A program made the translations under genes and the position numbers. Below are positions 1-6,303 of a stretch of 9,033 nt of DNA, piece after piece. The notes under the pieces were generated by a model. The model saw only the letters and a program-made list of their open reading frames with translations, was not told where the DNA came from and did not search any database. This DNA comes from Dehalococcoidia bacterium (lineage in GTDB: Bacteria; Chloroflexota; Dehalococcoidia; GIF9; AB-539-J10): positions 1 through 9,033 of the forward strand of contig SOJG01000097.1 in NCBI GenBank assembly GCA_004375885.1, in the 5' to 3' direction. Each line of letters opens with the position of its first letter. Position 1 is the stretch's first letter.

Positions 1-751
1 CCCAGTCTACCTGATGCCCGTCAAATTCAGGCCCATCCACGCAGGCAAACTTGGTCACGCCACCAACGGATACCCGGCAGCAGCCACACATCCCGGTGCC
101 ATCAACCATTATAGGATTGAGGCTAACAATAGTCTTCACTCCGAAAGGCTGGGTGGTCTGGGCACAGAACTTCATCATGATGGTCGGGCCAATGGCAATG
201 ACTCTGTCAACCTTCTCCTCACCCTCAAGCAGCTCCTTCAGTGGCCCGGTTACTACCCCTTTGCGACCATACGTGCCATCATCAGTAGTAACTATTAGCT
301 GGTGGCTGACACTGCGTAGTTTATCTTCCCAGAAGAGCAAGTTCTTGCTCCGTGCCCCCAAAATGGAGACGATCTTGTTTCCCTTCTCCTTCAGCGCCCT
401 GGCGATAGGGCCTATCACCGCAGCGGCAAACCCTCCCGCCACACAGACTACAGTACCAAATTTGTCAATATGTGATGGTACGCCAAGGGGACCAACGAGG
501 TCAGCAATGGAGTCACCGGCTTTCAGCAACGCCAGCCTAAAAGTTGTCGCTCCCGCTTCCATGAAAACCACGGTAATAGTGCCTTCCTTCTCATCCCAGT
601 CAGCAACCGTCAGAGGAATGCGCTCGCCCCTTTCATCAATCCTGATGACAACAAACTGCCCGGCCAGCGCTTTTCTGGCAATTGCCGGTGCTTCGATTTT
701 GAACAGATGAATTTTCGCCGCTAAAGTCTCTCTAGAAACAATCCTAAACAT
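1..751 (-). CDS. nfnA: NfnA/SudB-like FAD- and [2Fe-2S]-containing NAD(P) oxidoreductase subunit, 3' end cut by window
   Basis: I translated this frame by hand: 250 codons are open from an ATG at 751, and the gene runs off the left edge. It resembles the ferredoxin-NADP reductase-like subunit of NfnAB/sulfide dehydrogenase and the PyrK family. Seen: an FAD-domain motif RIPLT (residues 44-48), a nucleotide-binding region around 103-118, the motif IGPTIMM (187-193), and a C-terminal [2Fe-2S] segment DGTGMCGCCRV (217-227) followed by C237. Likely ligands are C222, C225 and C237; family members are reported to use an Asp as fourth ligand, and D217 is a candidate. A Shine-Dalgarno GGTGGAG lies 8 bases before the ATG. 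It follows hdrA after 67 bases, so it probably shares that operon and moves electrons between NAD(P)H and HdrA. The glycine-rich loop is unusual (AGGFAAAV, 105-112). The partner NfnB, if any, would lie outside the window. Confidence 0.88.
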   Translation of the reverse strand, partial: MFRIVSRETLAAKIHLFKIEAPAIARKALAGQFVVIRIDERGERIPLTVADWDEKEGTITVVFMEAGATTFRLALLKAGDSIADLVGPLGVPSHIDKFGTVVCVAGGFAAAVIGPIARALKEKGNKIVSILGARSKNLLFWEDKLRSVSHQLIVTTDDGTYGRKGVVTGPLKELLEGEEKVDRVIAIGPTIMMKFCAQTTQPFGVKTIVSLNPIMVDGTGMCGCCRVSVGGVTKFACVDGPEFDGHQVDW

Positions 752-818
752 CTCGTGGACTCCACCCAAATTCACTCAGCTAAACGAAGTTCCTACCTGA
801 GCTCGGACTTGCTCCTTT

Positions 819-2789
819 TCATACCAGTACTCCTTCTACCTGAGCGACGATCTCCTCATCAGTAAACTGTCTTGCAGTTATCGCTCCGCTAGGACAGGCA
901 CCAGCGCAGACCCCACAGCCTTTGCACAACGCCTCGTTAATTTGGCAGCCTTTCCGTTCTTCGTCAAAAGAAATGGCACCAAAAGGACAGAGATTCAGGC
1001 AGGTCTTGCAGCCTGAGCACTTCTCCTCATCGATTGCCGAAACGGCAGCCTCGAGTGTGATTTTACCTTTGCTTATCATTGCCAAGATCCTGGCTGCTGC
1101 TGCTGAAGCTTGAGCTACCGTATCGGGGATATCCTTGGGGCTCTGACAGCAACCGGCAACAAAGACCCCCTCAGTAGGTGTAGCTACCGGATCAAGTTTC
1201 GGATGCCTCTCCAGGAAAAAACCTGTCGCCTTTTGATTTACAGCAAAACGACTTGCGGCTTCTCCAGCATCGGCTTGAGGCTCCAGAGCATTACACAGAA
1301 TAACCATGTCTACCGGAATACGGATCGTTCTCCCTAGAAGGGTATCCTCAGCAACCACAATGAGTTTCCCCCTTTCCTCGTCACTCATAGCCTGATCGGT
1401 GACTTGAGCTACCTTTCCCCGGATGAAGATAACTCCTTCTTCGCAGAGGCGCTCATAGAATTCCTCATATCCGTCTCCAAAGGAGCGCATGTCTATATAT
1501 AGCTGGTAGACGTCTGTGTTTGGCAGCTCTTCCTTAATATAATTTGCCTGCTTTAGGGCATACATACAGCAAACACGGGAGCAATACTCGTGATAATTCT
1601 TATCTCGGCTGCCAACACAATGCACTATGGCCACGCTCTCTGGGTCTCTGCCGTCTTTGAGTTTGATTTTTCCTTCAGTGGGTCCCGTAGGGCTCACCAT
1701 CCTCTCGAATTCAAGTCCGGTTACAACATCATTGTATTTCCCATAGCCGTATTGAGGAATGAGTTTTGGGTCCATGAGGCTGAAACCAGTGGCTAAGATT
1801 ATCGAGCCCACTTCAACCTCGAGAATCTCATCCTGCTGATTGAAGTCTATTGCCCCCACGTCGCAGAACTTCAGACAAGCTCCACATTTCTTCCCTTCTG
1901 ACTGAATATAAATACAGATATCTGGGTCGATGGTGGCGACGTTAGGGATGGCTTGCGGGAATGGGATGTAGGCAGCTTTTCTCTTTGTTAAGCCCAAGTC
2001 AAATTCGCTGTCCGTCGTATAAGGGCATTTCTGCATGCATACGGCACAGCCGGTACACTTACTCTCATCAACGTACCTCGCCTTTTTCCTTATTTTGGCC
2101 TTGAAATTTCCCACGTAGCCTGAAACTTCCTCCACCTCGCTATAGGCTAAGAGTTCAATATAAGGATGTGAGCCTACCTCACTCATCTTTGGAGTAAGGA
2201 TACATTGAGAGCAATCTAGTGTAGGGAAGGTCTTATCAAGCTGAATCATATGCCCGCCGATTGAGGGCTCCCTTTCTACTAGATAGACCTTGTGCTCAGA
2301 GTTGGCGATCTCCAAAGCAGCTTGAATTCCAGCAATCCCTGCGCCTACAATTAGAGTACTGCTATTATACGGAGCCTCCTTAACCTCCAAGGCCTCCTGG
2401 TAATGAACACGCCTCACCGCAGCGTCGACTAAAGCCTTCGCTTTCTCTGTATTCGCCTCTTTGTCTTCATTGGTCCAAGAGCACTGCTCCCTGATATTCA
2501 CCATTTCGAGTAGATAACGATTTATACCGGCGCTCTCACAAACCCGGCGGAAGGTAGGCTCATGTAGTCTCGGTGAGCAAGAAGCGACTATAACACGATT
2601 AAGGTTATATTCCTTGGTGTCTTGTCTAATAAGGTCCTGCCCTGGGTCGGAACACATGAACACATAATCACGGGACAGCACTACTCCCGGCAAGGTCCCA
2701 GCATATCTTGCTACTTCTACCACATCAACTGTGGCTGCAATATTCACTCCACAGTGACAGACATAGACAGCAATCCTTATCTCTTCCAT
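819..2789 (-). CDS. hdrA: HdrA-like iron-sulfur flavoprotein (heterodisulfide reductase subunit A family)
   Basis: This 656-residue protein has the full length of methanogen-type HdrA. Seen in order: an N-terminal domain with CHC (11-13) and Cys 46, 71, 84 and 103; a thioredoxin-reductase-like FAD domain with GAGIAG (149-154) and LDCSQC (191-196); an inserted ferredoxin domain with Cys 245/248/251/255 and a second set at 292/302/305/309; the HdrA motif CVGSRD (391-396) and CSRVCC (403-408); AGCC (545-548); and a C-terminal 2x[4Fe-4S] ferredoxin with Cys 591/594/597/601 and 622/625/628/632. In characterised complexes HdrA carries the bifurcating FAD and delivers electrons to ferredoxin and to HdrBC. 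The ATG is preceded by GGAGG with 6-base spacing, and only one base separates it from the stop of the HdrD-like gene, so the two are co-translated. The organism's physiological acceptor is unknown; the HdrA assignment itself is firm. Confidence 0.96.
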   Translation of the reverse strand: MEEIRIAVYVCHCGVNIAATVDVVEVARYAGTLPGVVLSRDYVFMCSDPGQDLIRQDTKEYNLNRVIVASCSPRLHEPTFRRVCESAGINRYLLEMVNIREQCSWTNEDKEANTEKAKALVDAAVRRVHYQEALEVKEAPYNSSTLIVGAGIAGIQAALEIANSEHKVYLVEREPSIGGHMIQLDKTFPTLDCSQCILTPKMSEVGSHPYIELLAYSEVEEVSGYVGNFKAKIRKKARYVDESKCTGCAVCMQKCPYTTDSEFDLGLTKRKAAYIPFPQAIPNVATIDPDICIYIQSEGKKCGACLKFCDVGAIDFNQQDEILEVEVGSIILATGFSLMDPKLIPQYGYGKYNDVVTGLEFERMVSPTGPTEGKIKLKDGRDPESVAIVHCVGSRDKNYHEYCSRVCCMYALKQANYIKEELPNTDVYQLYIDMRSFGDGYEEFYERLCEEGVIFIRGKVAQVTDQAMSDEERGKLIVVAEDTLLGRTIRIPVDMVILCNALEPQADAGEAASRFAVNQKATGFFLERHPKLDPVATPTEGVFVAGCCQSPKDIPDTVAQASAAAARILAMISKGKITLEAAVSAIDEEKCSGCKTCLNLCPFGAISFDEERKGCQINEALCKGCGVCAGACPSGAITARQFTDEEIVAQVEGVLV

Positions 2790-2790
2790 T

Positions 2791-3948
2791 TCATTCCTCC
2801 GTCATTGCCTCGGCAACGAGCTCGGTTATGTCTCTAATCTGCACTGTCTCTGCTTTGCCCATAGAGAGCACACTATCCCTGTAGTTAAGGAGACAGTAAG
2901 GACAGGCCAGGGCTATAGTCTCAGCGCCCTTGTCCACAGCTTGGTCCACCCTTATGTCAGAGAACCTTTCCCCTTTCGGGGTATCCATCCAGATTCTGCC
3001 ACCGCCACCTCCACAACAAAGGCCATTTTCGCGAGCATCAGGAAACTCAATCAACTCCAGGCCGGGAATGCTTTGCAGAATCTTCCTTGGCTCATCGTAG
3101 ATATCATGGTGTCTCCCCAAATAGCAGGGGTCGGAATAAATCACCTTCTTGTCTATCTTTTTCGAGAGCTTCAATTTCCCTTCGTCGATAAGTGAAGCCA
3201 GGTATTGGGTGATATGAATTACTTCGAATTTGCCTCCAAGCTCGGGATATTCATCTTTAAAAGTGTGATAACAGTGTGGCGACGAGACTATCACTGTCTT
3301 AACACCACTGCTATTGAAGAGACCGATATTATTTTGGGCCAGACTGAGAAATGTTTCTTCATGTCCAGCTTTCCTGATCGCCTCGCCGCAGCATTTGGCT
3401 TCAGTGCCTATAATGCCATAATCAATCCCAAGCTTATTGAAAATCGCGACAGTAGATCGAGCAACCATTTTTGCGTCAGGGTCGTAGGAGGGGATACAGC
3501 AAGGAAAGTACAGTAGTTCGGTGCCCGAAGCAAAATCCTTTACCTGCAGGTCCTTGGCCCAGTCGTTCCGCTTTTCCGGTGCCTCACCAAGGGGATTACC
3601 TACGCCAGCGATGTTCTTGGCTGAGATTCTCAAGGCATCAGGAACGATGCCAATGCCCAGGCTAGCAACGGCCCGACGCACAGCCCTCATAACATCTATT
3701 ATCTCAACACCTCGAGGACAGTGTTGAACGCAAGCTCGACAAGTAACGCAAGTCCAAACATCCTCGCTGCCAAAATCGGTTGCCCCAAGCTGAGCTTCAT
3801 GCATGATGCGGCGAACGAGGAAGTTCCGGACCAAGTTCCAGGGACAAATACTAGTGCACAGACCACATTGGTAGCACAGTTTGAGAGGTTCACCGCCGGC
3901 CTCGAATATCACATCTGCAGCTTCTTTGTAAGGACTTAGCACTTCCAT
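2791..3948 (-). CDS. hdrD: HdrD-like protein: fused HdrC ferredoxin domain and HdrB CCG domains
   Basis: This 385-residue protein fuses the two modules that are separate HdrC and HdrB in many archaea. Residues 25-35 (Cys 25/28/31/35) and 67-77 (Cys 67/70/73/77) are two [4Fe-4S] motifs of the HdrC type. Two CCG domains follow. The second is complete: C275, C311-C312, and C349-x2-C352, the pattern that binds a noncubane [4Fe-4S] cluster in HdrB. The first has C150-C151, C186-C187 and C226, but Ser 223 stands where the first Cys of CxxC is expected. In methanogens this subunit reduces the CoM-CoB disulfide. Bacterial relatives act on unknown or DsrC-like disulfides, so the substrate here is open. 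It is the first gene of the hdr operon, with GAGG 11 bases before the ATG. No membrane segment is seen, so it is likely cytoplasmic. Related glycolate oxidase or GlpC-type CCG proteins are less likely given the adjacent hdrA. Confidence 0.92.
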   Translation of the reverse strand: MEVLSPYKEAADVIFEAGGEPLKLCYQCGLCTSICPWNLVRNFLVRRIMHEAQLGATDFGSEDVWTCVTCRACVQHCPRGVEIIDVMRAVRRAVASLGIGIVPDALRISAKNIAGVGNPLGEAPEKRNDWAKDLQVKDFASGTELLYFPCCIPSYDPDAKMVARSTVAIFNKLGIDYGIIGTEAKCCGEAIRKAGHEETFLSLAQNNIGLFNSSGVKTVIVSSPHCYHTFKDEYPELGGKFEVIHITQYLASLIDEGKLKLSKKIDKKVIYSDPCYLGRHHDIYDEPRKILQSIPGLELIEFPDARENGLCCGGGGGRIWMDTPKGERFSDIRVDQAVDKGAETIALACPYCLLNYRDSVLSMGKAETVQIRDITELVAEAMTEE

Positions 3949-3956
3949 TTCGATAT

Positions 3957-4049
3957 TTACCTCGACTCTTCAGAATTGGCCCCAAAAAAAGGGCGGCTTC
4001 GCAGGAGCATGGCAGCCGCCCAGTTTCTCCGTAGCATGAATTGAAACAT
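3957..4049 (-). other. Possible 30-codon leader ORF upstream of hdrD
   Basis: An ATG at 4049 opens a frame of 30 codons that crosses both leader hairpins and stops with TAA 8 bases before the hdrD ATG, immediately after the hdrD Shine-Dalgarno GAGG. The peptide would begin MFQFMLRRNW. There is no ribosome binding site, and the predicted transcript start is only about 4 bases upstream, so it could be translated only as a near-leaderless message. It may be chance, because the hairpin sequence itself forces much of the reading. I do not recognise the peptide. Confidence 0.2.
3984..4021 (-). terminator. Intrinsic terminator in the hdrD leader, downstream of nusB
   Basis: On the minus strand an uninterrupted 8-bp stem (4021-4014 with 3998-3991, GGGCGGCT/AGCCGCCC) closes a 15-base loop and is followed directly by seven T residues (3990-3984). 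This is a textbook Rho-independent terminator. It can end the transcript carrying nusB, but it also lies between the hdr promoter and hdrD. Only 35 bases separate its T-run from the hdrD ATG, too few for another promoter beyond it. It is therefore probably conditional for the hdr operon. Confidence 0.87.
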
Positions 4050-4054
4050 GGGCG
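4017..4054 (-). promoter_or_regulatory. Candidate antiterminator hairpin, mutually exclusive with the hdrD leader terminator
   Basis: Read on the minus strand, CGCCCA (4054-4049), one unpaired T, and GTTTC (4047-4043) pair with GAAAC (4027-4023) and TGGGCG (4022-4017). This gives 11 base pairs with a single bulge and a 15-base loop. The distal arm uses 4021-4017, which are the first five bases of the terminator stem, so the two hairpins cannot form together. Both loops contain CATGCT (4038-4033 and 4011-4006). I do not recognise a known riboswitch class. If transcription starts at G4053 the outermost pair is lost, leaving 10. Confidence 0.6.
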
Positions 4055-4057
4055 ATA

Positions 4058-4086
4058 AGTATAACAAACACTGGCAAAGAGGGCAA
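4058..4086 (-). promoter_or_regulatory. Sigma70-type promoter for the hdr operon or a leader RNA
   Basis: A -35 element TTGCCC (4086-4081) is separated by exactly 17 bases from a -10 TATACT (4063-4058), which is preceded by TGT, an extended -10. The expected start is near 4053-4051. The transcript would first meet the antiterminator and terminator hairpins and then hdrD. The layout closely resembles the promoter at 6304-6332. Confidence 0.65.
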
Positions 4087-4105
4087 GCTCTTCTGGGACA
4101 TCACC

Positions 4106-4142
4106 CCGGTTAAGAGGTTACCGGAGAGCAGACAAGGCTCTC
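4106..4142 (-). repeat. Two small adjacent inverted repeats after nusB
   Basis: On the minus strand GAGAGC (4142-4137) pairs with GCTCTC (4129-4124) around a 7-base loop. CCGGT (4124-4120) then pairs with ACCGG (4110-4106) around a 9-base loop. Neither is followed by a T-run, so they are not intrinsic terminators. They could protect the 3' end of the nusB message or mean nothing. Confidence 0.35.
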
Positions 4143-4160
4143 ACGTTCCTTAGGGAGGCC

Positions 4161-4577
4161 TTATTGTTCTGCGCCATGTTCAGTTGTTATTGAGCCCAAT
4201 ACTCCGTTGATTAATCGGGGGGAAGAATCGCCTCCGAATTCTTGGGCTAACTCTATAGCCTCATTTATAGCTACCTTGAGCGGAGTTTTATCGTCAAATA
4301 AGATTTCAAAAATAGCGAGGCGCAGAACATTTCTATCAATGATAGACATCTGTTCCGGAGGAAAGGCCGGAGCGAATTTCCCGATAAGAGCGTCAAGCTC
4401 CGACTTATTCTGAAGCACTCCTTGTACAAGCTCCCTACTGAAACTGAGCGTCTCTTGAGGGAACTCGTGCTCCGCGGTTAGATGAGCTAAGACCTCCTCG
4501 GGCTCATGTTTGGTGCAGTCCAGCTCATACAGTGCCCGGAGAGCAATGATTCGTGCCTTCCGCCTGATGCCCGCCAT
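4161..4577 (-). CDS. nusB: Transcription antitermination protein NusB
   Basis: This 138-residue protein has the usual NusB length and an all-helical, membrane-free sequence. Seen: the N-terminal basic RKAR segment (6-9) and RALYELD (14-20), the central DRNVLRLAIFEIL stretch (81-93), and the C-terminal family signature from about 102 to 128 (AINEAIELAQEFGGDSS, then NGVLG). With NusE (S10), NusB binds boxA RNA and supports antitermination of rRNA operons in the cytoplasm. The ATG at 4577 agrees with family starts. The nearest Shine-Dalgarno-like AGGA is 13 bases away, so initiation may be modest. It is last in the DUF177-rpmF-fabD-nusB block, 100 bases after fabD; I see no convincing promoter or terminator in that gap. 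The terminator at 3984-4021 lies about 140 bases past its stop. Confidence 0.96.
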   Translation of the reverse strand: MAGIRRKARIIALRALYELDCTKHEPEEVLAHLTAEHEFPQETLSFSRELVQGVLQNKSELDALIGKFAPAFPPEQMSIIDRNVLRLAIFEILFDDKTPLKVAINEAIELAQEFGGDSSPRLINGVLGSITTEHGAEQ

Positions 4578-4677
4578 TATGTTTATTCATTCCTGAGGGC
4601 TTTCGTTTTGCAGGTCCCGAGTGCATGTAATCGGCGGGTCTCCACGAAAAAGAGCGAAGCGAATATATCATGGGGTA

Positions 4678-5622
4678 CTAGCTGGTCGGATTCTCTGCAG
4701 GTGCTATCTGCGCTATATCCTCGATTCCCGATATATTGAAGGTTCGGAGCCCGTGATTGATTCGCCTGATCAGACCGCTAAGCACTCTCCCGGGACCTAT
4801 CTCATAGAAGGTGGTGACCCCGTTTTGCGTCATGTATTCCACCGACCCTTGCCATTGGATGCAGCTACGGAGCTGCTTGACCAACTCTTCCTTGATAGAA
4901 TTGATGCCAGTCAAAGGTCGAGCGGTGACGTTAGAGATCACAGGAACGGCTGGTGGCTGAAAGCTAATGCCCGAGACGACTTCGCGGAATTCAGCTATGA
5001 CGGGCTCCATTAAAGCAGAATGAAAAGCCCCACTGACTTTCAGAGGAACAACACGGGCACTTCGTGATTTGGCCAATCTATCAGCTTTAGCCAACGCCTG
5101 GGTAGCACCGCTGAGCACAATCTGCCCAGGACAGTTGATGTTGGATATTTCGGTTCCAGTACACAAGCTGATCTCCTTGGCTCCTTCTTCGTCAAGCCCT
5201 ATTATGGCCAACATACTGCCGGGGCTCTTCAGTCCAGCTTCATACATCAACCTCCCTCTTTCCCTGACCAGCAAGACAGCATCAGCTACGTTCAGTGCAC
5301 CGGCAGCGACCAGGGCGGTGTATTCGCCCAAGCTATGTCCAGCAACATAGGCGGGAGAGGGCAAATCGGCCAGGGCGTCCTCGAGCGCTTTGAGGCAGGC
5401 TATACTGGTAACCAGTATGGCTGGCTGGACGTTATGCGTCTTCGTCAGTTCTTCTTCGGGGCCATCGAAGCATAGGCGCGACAGGGGGAAGCCCAAGGAG
5501 GATTCGGCTTCATCAAAGACTTTCCTGGCTGAAGGATAGCCATTGTACAGGTCCAGTCCCATACCGGTGCTTTGAGAGCCTTGTCCTGGAAAAACGTAAG
5601 CTACTGTGGATGACTCAGCCAT
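4678..5622 (-). CDS. fabD: Malonyl-CoA:ACP transacylase FabD
   Basis: This 314-residue protein transfers malonyl from CoA to acyl carrier protein, supplying the extender unit for type II fatty acid synthesis in the cytoplasm. Seen: GQGSQ (13-17) near the N terminus, NVQPA (64-68), the nucleophile elbow GHSLGEY with Ser 97, Arg 122 in RERG for the malonyl carboxylate, and catalytic His 201 in GAFHSALM. The family ending EIGPGRVLSGLIRR (274-287) is intact and the length is normal. The ATG lies only 5 bases after the rpmF stop, so it is probably translated from the same message; an AGG within the rpmF stop region is the only nearby ribosome-binding signal. Linkage of rpmF to fatty-acid genes is common in bacteria. 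No acpP, fabH or fabG follows within the window; nusB comes next. Confidence 0.97.
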   Translation of the reverse strand: MAESSTVAYVFPGQGSQSTGMGLDLYNGYPSARKVFDEAESSLGFPLSRLCFDGPEEELTKTHNVQPAILVTSIACLKALEDALADLPSPAYVAGHSLGEYTALVAAGALNVADAVLLVRERGRLMYEAGLKSPGSMLAIIGLDEEGAKEISLCTGTEISNINCPGQIVLSGATQALAKADRLAKSRSARVVPLKVSGAFHSALMEPVIAEFREVVSGISFQPPAVPVISNVTARPLTGINSIKEELVKQLRSCIQWQGSVEYMTQNGVTTFYEIGPGRVLSGLIRRINHGLRTFNISGIEDIAQIAPAENPTS

Positions 5623-5627
5623 GCTGC

Positions 5628-5819
5628 CTATCTCTTCTTGGCGGGCTTAACCTCAATTGCCTCTCTATCGTTGTACCAGCCACAGTTAGGACAGACACGG
5701 TGAGATAACTTGGAACTGTGGCAATGCGGGCACACATCCATGGCAGGCAGAGTCAGCTTGAGGTGACTGCGCCTTTTTCCCTGACGCGATTTAGGGTATT
5801 TTTTCTTAGGTAGCGCCAT
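5628..5819 (-). CDS. rpmF: Large-subunit ribosomal protein L32, zinc-ribbon (C+) type
   Basis: This 63-residue basic protein has the standard L32 beginning (MALPKKKYPKSRQGKRRSH) and a four-cysteine zinc ribbon, C30-x2-C33 and C43-x2-C46, so it is the zinc-binding form. It is a structural component of the 50S subunit. A strong Shine-Dalgarno AAGGAGG (5835-5829) sits 9 bases before the ATG and supports this start. The first 14 bases overlap the end of the DUF177 gene, and fabD follows after 5 bases. DUF177-rpmF adjacency is widespread in bacteria. Confidence 0.98.
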   Translation of the reverse strand: MALPKKKYPKSRQGKRRSHLKLTLPAMDVCPHCHSSKLSHRVCPNCGWYNDREAIEVKPAKKR

Positions 5820-6270
5820 GCGAATTCGCCTCCTTCATTCCTGAGCAGTCGGGTCGACACAGGGGTTTCATGGGCAGACTTAGCAGAGTATATTGCCGTA
5901 TCAGCTCGCTCAAGTCAAGTATGTTTTTAGCATCGATAGTGAATTCCTCGGATTGTTCTGCGAGAGAGAGTGCCAAACTGCCGGCGGCATCCAATGTGGG
6001 AAGAAACTCCTCTTCTGCGGCAAAACTCATAGTGTGTAGGAACCTAGCAAGACATCGGCTACACACGAGTTCTACCTGGACAGTCAGCTTGCATTGGACC
6101 AGGACTCCCCGACTGGTGCGAACAACCTTCACCTTTCCTTCAAGGAAACCTTGAACCTCCTCTTCCATCATGCCACTCATGCAGTGGCTTCGGGTAGAGC
6201 CAACAGGCTCCTTGAGCAACTGAGCTACATTTACCAGAGGCTGCAGGGGTTCTCGTTTTGGTTTTTCCAT
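5806..6270 (-). CDS. yceD: DUF177/YceD-family protein
   Basis: This 154-residue cytoplasmic protein lies directly upstream of rpmF, the usual place for YceD. Seen: a hydrophobic beta-rich middle leading to CSRCL (C70, C73), an acidic stretch EEEF (86-89), and PLCRPDC near the end (C138, C142). These match the family pattern of paired cysteines. Many relatives continue into a further CPxCG motif; this one instead ends GMKEANSHGAT, where its 3' end overlaps the rpmF Shine-Dalgarno and start. The family is linked to 23S rRNA processing and ribosome assembly in plants and some bacteria, but the mechanism is unclear. I chose the ATG at 6270 over an in-frame TTG at 6303, because that TTG lies directly against the -10 box and upstream of the probable transcript start. 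No good Shine-Dalgarno precedes the ATG. Confidence 0.88.
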   Translation of the reverse strand: MEKPKREPLQPLVNVAQLLKEPVGSTRSHCMSGMMEEEVQGFLEGKVKVVRTSRGVLVQCKLTVQVELVCSRCLARFLHTMSFAAEEEFLPTLDAAGSLALSLAEQSEEFTIDAKNILDLSELIRQYTLLSLPMKPLCRPDCSGMKEANSHGAT

Positions 6271-6303
6271 GTGCGAGGGCCTAGAAATTGAGGTCGGGCA
6301 CAA

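Noticed and set aside
51..710. Long plus-strand open frame (219 codons) opposite the NfnA-like gene
   Set aside because: The opposite strand reads as a clear NfnA-family protein with intact motifs; this frame is a low-complexity shadow rich in Ser, Thr and Pro.
4578..4677. Possible promoter or small gene in the fabD-nusB gap
   Set aside because: I found no convincing -35/-10 pair, no open frame with a ribosome site, and only a weak 6-bp inverted repeat with a long loop.
6301..6303. TTG as start of the DUF177 protein, adding 11 residues
   Set aside because: It lies directly next to the -10 box of the operon promoter and ahead of the likely transcript start, so it would not be in the message.
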